From JACTMZ01 sp044359955 (GTDB taxonomy: Bacteria > Verrucomicrobiota > Verrucomicrobiia > Chthoniobacterales > JACTMZ01), in assembly GCA_044359955.1 (NCBI GenBank), contig JBIKLF010000002.1, positions 1-64,000 on the forward strand: a stretch of 64,000 nt of DNA, in the 5' to 3' direction. Positions 9,205 to 16,988 of the stretch are shown here, in pieces. The position numbers were made by a program, and so were the translations under genes. Within the stretch, counting starts at the first letter, position 1. The number at the start of each line of letters is the position of its first letter. The notes beneath the pieces are model-generated. The model ran no database searches and was not told the origin of the DNA. It worked only from the letters and a program-made list of their open reading frames with translations.

Positions 9205-10056
9205 TCAAGGCGCGGCAGGGATGAGGGCCCGGCGCCGGATGACGCGGGGCGGTGGCATCTGCCCTTGGCCACCTTGGACTTGCCCGTTCAACGGGTTACC
9301 CTGACCAGGCATGGGGGGCACCACCCCGGGGGCCTGAGGCATACCCGGTGCGGGTTGGCCGGGAATCTGTGCGGCCGGGGCAACCCCGGGGAACGCGGCG
9401 GCCTGCGGGGGCATGCCGGGTTGCGGTATCACCTGCGGCATAGGCCGGGGCACCTGCATGCCAGGCTGCGGCATCCCGGGAGCCATGGCAGCTCCGGCCT
9501 CAAAGCGGACCACACCGACCTCCGCGCCTTGGCGCAACGTGGCCGAGGAGTCTGCGTATTTCTGCTGCACATCGACTTGCACCAGGGAAACACCGCCTTC
9601 CGTGCTGTTCGCTTTAATCATCAGGCGATTTTGCGTGGCGCGCTCCATGACGAAGGCAATGGGCTCGCCGTTGATTTCCGCGATACCGGTCAGCGCGAAG
9701 CGCTGGGCCAAGCCGGCCGATTCAACGGGCGGCGCGACGGATTCAAGTTGGAAGGGCGAGCGTTGCCACAAAGGCTCGTAGCGGGAAAGAGGAAACGCCG
9801 GACGCGTGATGCCATCATCCGCGGGCACGACAGGTTCCGCCTCAGCCGGCGGGTCGCCTTCCTCCAACAATGTCGGGGTTGGTGCAGGAGCGGGCGTGGC
9901 CATATTTTCTTCACCCTCGACGCCAGTCGGCCGCGCCTCGGCCAAAGGAACCTTGAGCAAGGTGGAAGAGTCCGGCTTGTCTTCCTCGGCGCGAGCGGAT
10001 GTCGGGAAGCCGAGGAAAAGCGGGACGACGACGAGAGAAAGCAGCGCGCGTCTCAT
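9205..10056 (-). CDS. Exported Pro-rich protein in the type II secretion operon, possible GspC-like component
   Basis: The 283-residue protein begins with a signal peptide (MRRALLSLVVVPLFLG, cleaved near SARAEE). A Pro-rich segment follows, then a small beta-rich domain (about 110-190) with the pattern FALTGIAEINGEPIA...VSLVQVD that resembles the HR domain of GspC/PilP clamp proteins, and a C-terminal tail of Pro, Gly, Met and Gln repeats. It sits exactly where a GspC or GspN might be expected, between gspM and gspD, overlapping gspM by four bases. No classical gspC is visible elsewhere in the operon, so I infer it fills the inner-membrane-to-secretin linking role. The family assignment rests on context and weak pattern similarity. 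In-frame start codons upstream would overlap gspM and displace the signal peptide. Confidence 0.6.
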   Translation of the reverse strand: MRRALLSLVVVPLFLGFPTSARAEEDKPDSSTLLKVPLAEARPTGVEGEENMATPAPAPTPTLLEEGDPPAEAEPVVPADDGITRPAFPLSRYEPLWQRSPFQLESVAPPVESAGLAQRFALTGIAEINGEPIAFVMERATQNRLMIKANSTEGGVSLVQVDVQQKYADSSATLRQGAEVGVVRFEAGAAMAPGMPQPGMQVPRPMPQVIPQPGMPPQAAAFPGVAPAAQIPGQPAPGMPQAPGVVPPMPGQGNPLNGQVQGGQGQMPPPRVIRRRALIPAAP

Positions 10057-10592
10057 GGCTCTACTCCTTGGACCGGACGATACCAACGCGCCACCTCGAC
10101 TTCGGCGATCACCTCGGGCGGTTCGCCGCTCTTGATCGAGATCTGTTTCACGGCGCGGAACGCTTTCGGTTGCTGCAGCTCGTTGAGCCATTTGACCAGC
10201 GACTCCATCTTGCCTTTGACCTGCGAGGAGTCGAAGACCTCGGCATACGTTCCAGCGTCCGGCTGGGTTCCCGCATCGCGCCGCGTGTACGTGAGCCCGG
10301 CACTCTTCGCACTGCTCTCGACAAATTCGTAAAACTTCGCGTCGTCATCCGTCGTCGTGACATCATCCCCGGGCTGATGCTGGTCGAGCCAGGCCGCACG
10401 TTCCTGCCAGATCGTTTTCTCCTCAAGAATGGCGCGGCCTTCGGTCAGTTGGCTCTGGAGCTGCACAATACCGCTTTGCAGCACGCGTTGGCGATTGAGG
10501 AAGGCCTGCAGGCCCACGACATTGAGCAGCACGAAAAGCGCGCCGACCAGAGCGAGGAGCAATTTCTTTTCCTTAGCCGTCAGCGTTCTCAT
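10053..10592 (-). CDS. gspM: Type II secretion GspM/PilO-like protein
   Basis: Bitopic inner-membrane assembly protein of 179 residues: short cytoplasmic N-terminus (MRTLTAKEKK), one membrane helix (about 11-32), a coiled-coil stretch (about 35-75) and a small periplasmic alpha/beta domain. This architecture is that of GspM/PilO, which dimerises with GspL/PilN. It overlaps gspL by 20 bases and the next gene by four. Sequence conservation in this family is low, so the call depends on topology and position. The start at 10592 was preferred to in-frame codons further upstream because these would add Arg-rich residues before the membrane helix. Confidence 0.75.
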   Translation of the reverse strand: MRTLTAKEKKLLLALVGALFVLLNVVGLQAFLNRQRVLQSGIVQLQSQLTEGRAILEEKTIWQERAAWLDQHQPGDDVTTTDDDAKFYEFVESSAKSAGLTYTRRDAGTQPDAGTYAEVFDSSQVKGKMESLVKWLNELQQPKAFRAVKQISIKSGEPPEVIAEVEVARWYRPVQGVEP

Positions 10593-11841
10593 CGGTTGCC
10601 TCCTCTCCGTCCGCAGCCGCCGCGCCATGGCGCACGCCGTCGATCTGGAAACGCGCACTGCCGGTGGGCAACGGACGCGGGTTTTCCATGGTCCAATCGT
10701 AGGCTGTCAGCTCCGGATTTTTGCGCACATCCTCCTGGAAACGCTGCGCCGCCTGCAGGGTCGACGCCTCCCCGGCCAGGACCACGCGGTCCACGTTCAT
10801 CTGGAACAAGGTCAAACGCACGCCGTCCTTCGGGAGCAGGCGGGCGGCTTGATAAAGCACCTCAAGCGGATAACCGACCGGATCGAGGGCCGGTTCGATC
10901 GCGCCCCAGCGCTGCATGGCGGCGCGCACCGCATCCACTTCGCCCGCCTCGCCGGCAATTGTGGCCCGCAACGATTCCGCCCGCCACCACAGCCAGAGCG
11001 TGTTGGCCGCGAGGGCCAGGACCAGAACAAAATACACGGCCGCGGCCAGGAGCGCGATTTTCTGACGCCGCGCACCCGTCTTTTTGGTCTGCTGCAGATC
11101 GCGCACCGGCAAGGGCAGGCAACCGAGCGGCGCGGACGGCCACACCGGCGGGGGAAATTTTTCCACCGCGACATCAATGCCGCCGGCGCCGCGCCAACCC
11201 GACAAGTCCGGAACAGCCGCCCCGTGGTAGTAAAGGGTGACCCGTCCGTCGCCGCGCAGCATGTGCCCCGCCTCAAGCGGTGCCAGCATCAGCCAGATTT
11301 CCAACGCCATTTGGGCCGATGGGGTTTTCTCGGCGAGCGGTTGGAAGTGGAGCAACCGATCCCCGCGCGTGACCGCCGCCACCCACCCCTCTTCCTCTTC
11401 CCACACCGTCACCGCATCCGGGGCGAGCGGCAGGCAGGAAGGCGAGACGGCATATTCGGTCACGTCGCCATGCCAATAGCGCGGCGCAAGATTCGAGGGC
11501 AGAACAATGGCCTGAAGCAACGCCTCATGGCCCTCGCGCGCCACCTCTTGCCATGAAAAGGAGGTCATTTCCCGCGAGCGGCCGGCCAGTCCGCGCAATT
11601 CGAGTTGCGTGAACATGAGGTCGCCGAACAAAGACGGATCTTCAGCCGGCACCCAGACGGCGAGCGAAAAGGCGCGGCGCACCGGCACGGCCACAAGGGC
11701 GCCGGCCTCGGGTTGCCATGCCGACAAATCCGCAGCCTCGCCCTTCTCGCTCCAAGCCCCGGCCTCGTCTTGCTCCCATTTCTGCCAACCGGCGGAGGCC
11801 GGACGGAAGAGGGCACGACGGGTTTGGCGCGGACTTTTCAT
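10573..11841 (-). CDS. gspL: Type II secretion GspL-like protein
   Basis: Inner-membrane protein that couples the GspE ATPase to the periplasmic assembly. The 422 residues form a cytoplasmic actin-like region (1-255), one membrane helix (about 257-282) and a periplasmic PilN-like domain (about 285-410). The start ATG at 11841 is decided by a strong ribosome-binding site GGAGG four bases upstream; it also overlaps the gspK stop by four bases. An alternative ATG lies four codons upstream. The actin-like part is weakly conserved, as usual for GspL. Confidence 0.8.
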   Translation of the reverse strand: MKSPRQTRRALFRPASAGWQKWEQDEAGAWSEKGEAADLSAWQPEAGALVAVPVRRAFSLAVWVPAEDPSLFGDLMFTQLELRGLAGRSREMTSFSWQEVAREGHEALLQAIVLPSNLAPRYWHGDVTEYAVSPSCLPLAPDAVTVWEEEEGWVAAVTRGDRLLHFQPLAEKTPSAQMALEIWLMLAPLEAGHMLRGDGRVTLYYHGAAVPDLSGWRGAGGIDVAVEKFPPPVWPSAPLGCLPLPVRDLQQTKKTGARRQKIALLAAAVYFVLVLALAANTLWLWWRAESLRATIAGEAGEVDAVRAAMQRWGAIEPALDPVGYPLEVLYQAARLLPKDGVRLTLFQMNVDRVVLAGEASTLQAAQRFQEDVRKNPELTAYDWTMENPRPLPTGSARFQIDGVRHGAAAADGEEATDENADG

Positions 11842-12764
11842 TTTTCCTCCCATAGCAGGTAAGTGGCAGCTTCTCCGCCTTCGCCTGATTCGGCGACCAC
11901 GGAGATCAGTCGGGAACGCTCGCCCACGATGCCGCGGCTATCAATTCTTTTGACCGAGCTCTCCGTGGTGAGGCGCCCCATGATCTGTTCCGGCGGCAAC
12001 GTCGAGCCGGCCAGCCAGCCGGCCACCTGGCTGATATCATCGAAGCGCAGATCGTCTTCCGAAGGCTCAACCCCATCGCCGCCGCGGCGTTGCTGCAGGA
12101 TGCCCTGCACCATTTCCGGGGTGATGCCCGTGGCGGCTTGGAGCACATCGGCCCCCGCCTCGTTCACGTCGATCAGGCCGTCGCCGAAAATGGTGAAACT
12201 CTCGGCCCAATCGGGCTTGAGCGCCGCGAGCTTTTCCATATCGAGCACGCGGCCCATTTCCGGCACGCTGCGGAAGGGACGGTTGGCCGGCGCGTCGGTG
12301 ATACCGGCCGCCTCGTATTCCGCGCGCTCTGCCCCGCCGAACCCGGTGCGGAACTCATCCTCATCGATCCAATCGGCAAGCTTGTCGATCAGCGCATTCC
12401 CGTCGTCCGCCGTGAGTCCCCACAAAGTGAAAAGATTCAGCAGGGTGATGCGGTCCTGGTCCTGGAGCAATTGATTGATGTTGAAACGCGCCCCCTCGCC
12501 GCGGATGCGCACTTCCATGCGCTCGCCGGCCCCGAAGTCGCGGTTGAGCAACCCGGTATCCTCGCGCTCCACCTGCGGATGCAGACCCAGGGCCACACCG
12601 CTCACCGCAATCTGGCGCGCGCGCAAACCGGCCGAGTCGGACACGGTCGTCTCGAGTTCGAGATTCACCACGTCGGCCATCCAAAGCACGGCGAAGGAAA
12701 TCACGGTGATGGCCCACAGCACGAGGAGCAGGGCGGCACCCGATGGACGAATCGGCGCGGTCAC
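11838..12764 (-). CDS. gspK: Type II secretion minor pseudopilin GspK
   Basis: Large minor pseudopilin that caps the pseudopilus tip. The 308 residues start with a short positive segment, a cleavage glycine (Gly9) and a hydrophobic helix (AALLLVLWAITVISF). The Glu at +5 found in the other pseudopilins is absent, which is diagnostic for GspK. A large globular domain includes a helix-hairpin-helix-like segment (FNINQLLQDQ..., then LIDVNEAGADVL near 220), as in the family. The GTG start at 12764 overlaps the gspJ stop as GTGA; the frame remains open much further upstream but that is only GC-rich read-through of the preceding genes. Confidence 0.87.
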   Translation of the reverse strand: MTAPIRPSGAALLLVLWAITVISFAVLWMADVVNLELETTVSDSAGLRARQIAVSGVALGLHPQVEREDTGLLNRDFGAGERMEVRIRGEGARFNINQLLQDQDRITLLNLFTLWGLTADDGNALIDKLADWIDEDEFRTGFGGAERAEYEAAGITDAPANRPFRSVPEMGRVLDMEKLAALKPDWAESFTIFGDGLIDVNEAGADVLQAATGITPEMVQGILQQRRGGDGVEPSEDDLRFDDISQVAGWLAGSTLPPEQIMGRLTTESSVKRIDSRGIVGERSRLISVVAESGEGGEAATYLLWEEK

Positions 12765-13438
12765 GGCACCTGCACCTCCATTTCCGCCGGGGGTCCCTGC
12801 GCTTCCGGCGCTGGCTCGGTCAGGGTTGCTTCCTTGACCGGCGGCAGCCAGAAAATGAACTGGCGGGGCACTTCCTCGCCGAGCAATTGCAGGTTGAGTT
12901 CGACCAGCGGCGGCCGCTCCCCTTCCAACCATTCCTCCAGCCATTCCTGCCGCTCCAAGCTGTAGAAGCGCCACTTGACCTCGCGCAGATCGGGCAGCAA
13001 GCGCAACCACGCCCCGCGCTCCAGCGCGTCGCGCCGCTCCATCTCGCCGAGCGACCCCGGCAGGAGCATGAGGCTGAGTTCGCGACCGCCGCCGAGGCGC
13101 GGACGCGCGGTCAGCAGCGCGGTCCCGGCCGAGGGTCCGCCCATGCCCCAGGCAAAGACACCGGGTGCATCGCGCAGCGTGATCTCGGGAAAACCGTCGC
13201 CCCCCTCCGCCCGCACCCCGCCGGCGAGCTGCGCGTTGGCCGGCAGATTGTGGAAGGTGCGCCGCACGAGCGAAACAAAAGCGTTGAGCCGCTGGATCTG
13301 CAGGTTCTCCTCGGTCAGCGTCGCCGTGGCGCGCACCGCCGCATTGACCGTCGCGTAAATGCCGCCGGCCAGCAGGACGAAGATGGCAATGACCACCACC
13401 ATCTCGAAGAGTGTGAATCCGCGGGCGGCTGTTCTCAT
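12761..13438 (-). CDS. gspJ: Type II secretion minor pseudopilin GspJ
   Basis: Pseudopilin of 225 residues with a class III signal: RTAARG cleaved before FTLFEMVVVIAIFVLL, with Glu at +5. The C-terminal globular part is longer than in GspH/I, matching GspJ, which forms the tip complex with GspI and GspK. It overlaps gspI by four bases (ATGA) and gspK by four (GTGA), indicating coupled translation. The J/I/H labels are taken from order and length. Confidence 0.82.
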   Translation of the reverse strand: MRTAARGFTLFEMVVVIAIFVLLAGGIYATVNAAVRATATLTEENLQIQRLNAFVSLVRRTFHNLPANAQLAGGVRAEGGDGFPEITLRDAPGVFAWGMGGPSAGTALLTARPRLGGGRELSLMLLPGSLGEMERRDALERGAWLRLLPDLREVKWRFYSLERQEWLEEWLEGERPPLVELNLQLLGEEVPRQFIFWLPPVKEATLTEPAPEAQGPPAEMEVQVP

Positions 13439-13815
13439 GGCTGGTAACGCAGGAATTTTTCCTCCCACGATTGATCCTCGCGTCCCTCGGTCCACTCCGC
13501 GCGCACCGTGATCCACCACAAGCCGGCGAGTTCCTCATTATCCATGTTGAACAACTCGGCGGGTTCGGCGCGGACGAAAAACTTCGCACCCATCGCATCG
13601 GGCCCCACCTCGCGGCCTTGCTCGAGGTCGGCGATTGGCATGACCATCGATTCGTCGAGCAATGACTCCAACTGCTGACGCACCTCGCCGTCACGCCGCA
13701 TCATGACATTGGCCGCGAAAATTTTGTCCATCGCCATGGCCAGTCCGCCCACCGCGACGACGAACATGAACATCGCGGTGAGTAATTCCAGCAGGGTGAA
13801 TCCGGCCTTCTTCAC
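13435..13815 (-). CDS. gspI: Type II secretion minor pseudopilin GspI
   Basis: Small pseudopilin of 126 residues. A five-residue leader (VKKAG) precedes FTLLELLTAMFMFVVAVGG, with Glu at +5. The GTG start overlaps the gspH stop as GTGA, the same arrangement as at gspJ/K. Length and position fit GspI, the initiator of the tip complex. The open frame extends upstream through gspH in another reading and should not be mistaken for a longer protein. Confidence 0.8.
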   Translation of the reverse strand: MKKAGFTLLELLTAMFMFVVAVGGLAMAMDKIFAANVMMRRDGEVRQQLESLLDESMVMPIADLEQGREVGPDAMGAKFFVRAEPAELFNMDNEELAGLWWITVRAEWTEGREDQSWEEKFLRYQP

Positions 13816-14315
13816 GGGATGTGGTAACTTTCCTCCTCGATTCCGGCGGTCAGCGGATCGAAGCGCACCTCGATCCAAGCTTCGTCCTCCATGATCCGCA
13901 CGGTGAGCGGTTCGCACAGGCCGGTCGGCTGGAAAATCCAACGCTGTCCGTCCGGACGCAGCGGTTTGTCGGCGGCGAAGGGCAGCAACTGATACCGCGT
14001 GCCGCGCGGCAATTGCACGGATTCCGAAGGCTCTTCCTCGCCCGCCCGCACCAAAGCAAATCCACCCTTGCCGAAAACCACCTCCGCCGCACGACCCGTG
14101 GTCATGGCCTCGGTCCGCGCCGTTTTGGCCAAGACGAGCAGTCCGCGCACCGAGTCGCGCAAACGTTGCTCGCGCACAAATCCCGAAGTGAGCGGCACCA
14201 CCGCACCGACCAGCAGGACAATGATGGTCACAACCAGCGCGATCTCGAGCAGCGTGTAGCCACCGGTGCGCCGGCCGGGTCGCCCGCTTGTCGCCGCCGC
14301 CCGGATCGCGTTCAT
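13812..14315 (-). CDS. gspH: Type II secretion minor pseudopilin GspH
   Basis: Pseudopilin of 167 residues with a 19-residue basic leader ending in Gly-Gly, then YTLLEIALVVTIIVLLVG with Glu at +5, and a beta-rich C-terminal domain. It begins nine bases after the gspG stop. Its place between G and I, and the WIFQPTGLCEPL stretch near residue 127 in a GspH-type C-terminal domain, support the call. Confidence 0.8.
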   Translation of the reverse strand: MNAIRAAATSGRPGRRTGGYTLLEIALVVTIIVLLVGAVVPLTSGFVREQRLRDSVRGLLVLAKTARTEAMTTGRAAEVVFGKGGFALVRAGEEEPSESVQLPRGTRYQLLPFAADKPLRPDGQRWIFQPTGLCEPLTVRIMEDEAWIEVRFDPLTAGIEEESYHIP

Positions 14316-14324
14316 CGCCTCGGC

Positions 14325-14762
14325 CTACTCGCCGGGGTCGTTGCCGATGTCGTCGCCCCCGCCCTCCTGGCGATCCGCACCCTTGGAAAAAAGATCGAAG
14401 CCGGCCGCGTTCTTTTTGCCGGGCCAATAATAGACATACTCCTCGCCCCAAGGATCGAGCGGCACTCTCTCCAGCAGTTGCCGCCAGCGGCGCGGTGCCG
14501 GTTCGGCCGACGGGCGCGTGACCAGCGCCGCGAGACCCTGCGCCGTGGTCGGCGGACGCAGGTTCTGCATTTCGTAAACGCGGATCTGGGTGCTGATGCT
14601 CTGGATGTCGGCTTCCACCCGCGACTCGCGGGCCACGTCGATGTTGCCGACCAACAAATAAATGGCCGAGCCGACGAGCACGGCAATGATGCCGAGCACG
14701 AGCATGATCTCGAACAGCGTGTAGCCCGCCTCGCGACGGGGCCGTTGCGGAAAGGGTTTCAT
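14325..14762 (-). CDS. gspG: Type II secretion major pseudopilin GspG
   Basis: Major pseudopilin of 145 residues, first gene of the operon. The leader MKPFPQRPRREAG is followed by YTLFEIMLVLGIIAVLVG (Glu at +5). The C-terminal half has the GspG hallmarks: LRPPTTAQGL near 70, VPLDPWGEEYVYYWPG near 95-110 and a Ca2+-site-like tail DLFSKGADRQEGGGDDIGN. The ATG at 14762 was chosen because it gives a normal leader; the frame continues upstream to 14834. No Shine-Dalgarno is visible and the candidate promoter is only nine bases away, so translation may be leaderless. Confidence 0.93.
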   Translation of the reverse strand: MKPFPQRPRREAGYTLFEIMLVLGIIAVLVGSAIYLLVGNIDVARESRVEADIQSISTQIRVYEMQNLRPPTTAQGLAALVTRPSAEPAPRRWRQLLERVPLDPWGEEYVYYWPGKKNAAGFDLFSKGADRQEGGGDDIGNDPGE

Positions 14763-14764
14763 CA

Positions 14765-14800
14765 ATCGGAAAGGATGCTCGCACTCGACCGCCTTGTCAA
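14765..14800 (-). promoter_or_regulatory. Candidate promoter of the type II secretion operon
   Basis: Minus strand: perfect -35 TTGACA (14800-14795), 17-base spacer, -10 CATCCT (14777-14772). The predicted start of transcription is about 14765, only two or three bases before the gspG ATG, and no Shine-Dalgarno is present. The -10 match is weak (3 of 6). Confidence 0.4.
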
Positions 14801-14882
14801 AGCCCCTTGGCCCGGCCGCGCACGGCCAAACCAAGAGGTCTTCAACAAGTCAACGCGGCGGCACGCGTTTTGTTAGGCCGGC

Positions 14883-16007
14883 TTAAAGTGAACCTTCGCT
14901 GCGGCCCCAGAAATCGGACAAAGCTTCGGCCGGCGCATCCGCCGAAATCTCCACCGGCGGCAGCGGTTCTTCATCCAAGTCCTGCGGTTCCCCAGTCGGC
15001 AGGTCCGGCAAGGGCATGGAGAGATCAGGTTCGCGCACGGCCGGCGGATAGGACAACTCCAAGACCGCATCGCGCACAAAGGTGCGGTTGCGGTAATCGG
15101 CCTTGAGCGGCGAACGCAACTCGAGGAGCAGTGAATTCTCCCCCGGCAACATGAGGTCGGCGGGGATATGCACGGAGGCCCGGCGCCATCCGGCGAAAGT
15201 CACCTCCCGGCCCGGCAGGCCAAGATGACCCGGGTCTTCGAGGGTCGGAACTTCCACCGCAACCGGTCCGACTTCCTGCCCATTGACCACCAGCCAGATT
15301 TCCTGATCCAAAAAAACTCCGGCCAGCGACGCTTCCAAGCGCGCCTGCTCCGGCGCCTGCTCCAATTCCGCGAGCAACTCGAGCGAAGGCGTGAGCAACT
15401 CGGCACCCTCGGTCAGCGCGGCGCGCACCACGCGGTCGCGCCACTCGTCACGCAGCGCCGGACGGGGTCCGCCGTCCACATCCGCTTCGGCCAGCGTCAA
15501 CCGCGAAGCCGTCACCACCACCGGAACATAGCGCGCATTCGAGGCCAGCATGGTGCGCTCGGAGACCCATTCGAATTTCACGCGGTTGACATTCAAATTC
15601 GCCCCGCCTTGCAGCAGGAGCGAACCATTGCCGCCGAGGCGCGAGGCGCTGATGAGCAGCGGGCGTTGATTCGGCACCCCGAGACTCTCGCCGAGATTTT
15701 CCGCGAGCAATTCGGGTGTGCTCTGTCCGTCACGCAACCATTCGACGCGCAACCCGCCGCCCTCCGTCTCGTCGAAGACCAAATGGACGAGCAAGTCTTT
15801 GCCCGTCGGCGGAGAGAGATGGAAGGCAATGCGCGCGCCCTGACCCGGGGCCGAGACCGGAGGCCCGTGCATCCACGACGGCAGCGGCTGCGCCGCATCG
15901 AAAGGAAGGTCGGCCGTAAAGATCGCACCATCACCGGCCCGCGCAGCGGCGGAAAAAAAGACGGTCGTGATGGCGACGGCCAGAAATCGGGTCAAGCGGG
16001 CGTTCAT
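14883..16007 (-). CDS. Secreted hypothetical protein upstream of the type II secretion operon
   Basis: I do not recognise this family. The 374 residues begin with a clear signal peptide (cleavage near AAARAGDG). The body is predicted beta-rich with an ordered alternation of hydrophobic strands, including WLRDGQSTPELLAE near 90 and a segment VDGGPRPALRDEWRDR near 178; the C-terminus is acidic and Pro-rich. Its ATG overlaps the upstream TPR gene by four bases, so the two form a unit, and the secretion operon starts 120 bases downstream on the same strand. It may be a substrate or accessory of that system. Confidence 0.7.
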   Translation of the reverse strand: MNARLTRFLAVAITTVFFSAAARAGDGAIFTADLPFDAAQPLPSWMHGPPVSAPGQGARIAFHLSPPTGKDLLVHLVFDETEGGGLRVEWLRDGQSTPELLAENLGESLGVPNQRPLLISASRLGGNGSLLLQGGANLNVNRVKFEWVSERTMLASNARYVPVVVTASRLTLAEADVDGGPRPALRDEWRDRVVRAALTEGAELLTPSLELLAELEQAPEQARLEASLAGVFLDQEIWLVVNGQEVGPVAVEVPTLEDPGHLGLPGREVTFAGWRRASVHIPADLMLPGENSLLLELRSPLKADYRNRTFVRDAVLELSYPPAVREPDLSMPLPDLPTGEPQDLDEEPLPPVEISADAPAEALSDFWGRSEGSL

Positions 16008-16903
16008 GGTTGGGGCGCGGGCTGCGGTGGGTCCGTCAATATGCTGGCATCAAGGTAATCTTGGAAGAACGAATCTTGGAGCAAGGCCGTAAACACTTCC
16101 TCCGGCATCCGCGTTTTCGCCTCCCGCAAAAACCCCGCCGCGGCGTCATTATCGCCACGCAGGAGCGCATCCGCCGCCCCGAAAAATAGCTGCTCCGGCG
16201 GCAGCACCCCGTTGATAGAGTGCAACTTAAACGGCGGGTTGTTTGCCTGATAATTCAAGCGCAATCCGGCCAGCCCGGCCTTCACCGTGGTGACCAGAAA
16301 GCTGTCCGTCTTCGACACCCGCTCCAAGGCCCGCCGGTAGGCGTCGACGGCCAGCCCCGGTTGACCGTCCGCCCGGTAGTATTCGCCCATGATGTAAAGC
16401 GGCATGGGATTGAGCGGATCGGTCGCGCGCGACTCCTCCAAGCGCGCCAAAATTTCCGTCCCCTGCGCCGCGACCGTGCCAGCGGCCCGCGATTTTTCGA
16501 GCAGGATCCATCCGCGCAAGGCCTGCGCATTGCTCTTCTCTTCGCCACGGTCCACCGAACGCCGCGCCGCGTCGTCGGCCGGTCCGTCTTCGCCAAGGTC
16601 GAGATAAGTCAGGGCGAACTGGTATTCCAGCCCGCGCATCCCCGCATCTTGGGTCCGCGCTTCCTCCAGCCGTGCCAACGCCTCGCGATGATGGCCGGCC
16701 AGCCGCGCGGCCAGCGCCTGCTCCACCAACTCCCGCGCCGCCGCGCGCTGCTCGGGCGGCACTTCGTTGACTATTTTCAAGGGCGGCGGCTTCTCCGTTT
16801 TTTTCGCCGTGATGAACCCGGCCACCAGCGCGACCCCGGCCAGCATGACCACCACCATGCCGTAGAGCACCGAGCGCAGGACGTCCAACCACATGCCGTC
16901 CAT
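16004..16903 (-). CDS. Membrane-anchored TPR protein
   Basis: The 299-residue product has one N-terminal membrane helix (about 8-30) and then helical repeats of tetratricopeptide type (about 50-230), such as AARLAGHHREALARLEEA and the later MPLYIMGEYYRADGQPGLAVDAYRRA. It probably acts as a periplasmic or cytoplasmic scaffold. The ATG at 16903 was chosen because it puts the membrane helix near the N-terminus; longer in-frame starts run into the divergent argD promoter region. Stop and start overlap (ATGA) with the next gene. Confidence 0.72.
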   Translation of the reverse strand: MDGMWLDVLRSVLYGMVVVMLAGVALVAGFITAKKTEKPPPLKIVNEVPPEQRAAARELVEQALAARLAGHHREALARLEEARTQDAGMRGLEYQFALTYLDLGEDGPADDAARRSVDRGEEKSNAQALRGWILLEKSRAAGTVAAQGTEILARLEESRATDPLNPMPLYIMGEYYRADGQPGLAVDAYRRALERVSKTDSFLVTTVKAGLAGLRLNYQANNPPFKLHSINGVLPPEQLFFGAADALLRGDNDAAAGFLREAKTRMPEEVFTALLQDSFFQDYLDASILTDPPQPAPQP

Positions 16904-16988
16904 GCAAGCCGCCGCCCGCATTCCGGTCAAGCGCCCCGGCCCTGCTACCCTCTTGCCACTGCGGCCGCTCGCTTTACCATCGCGCACC

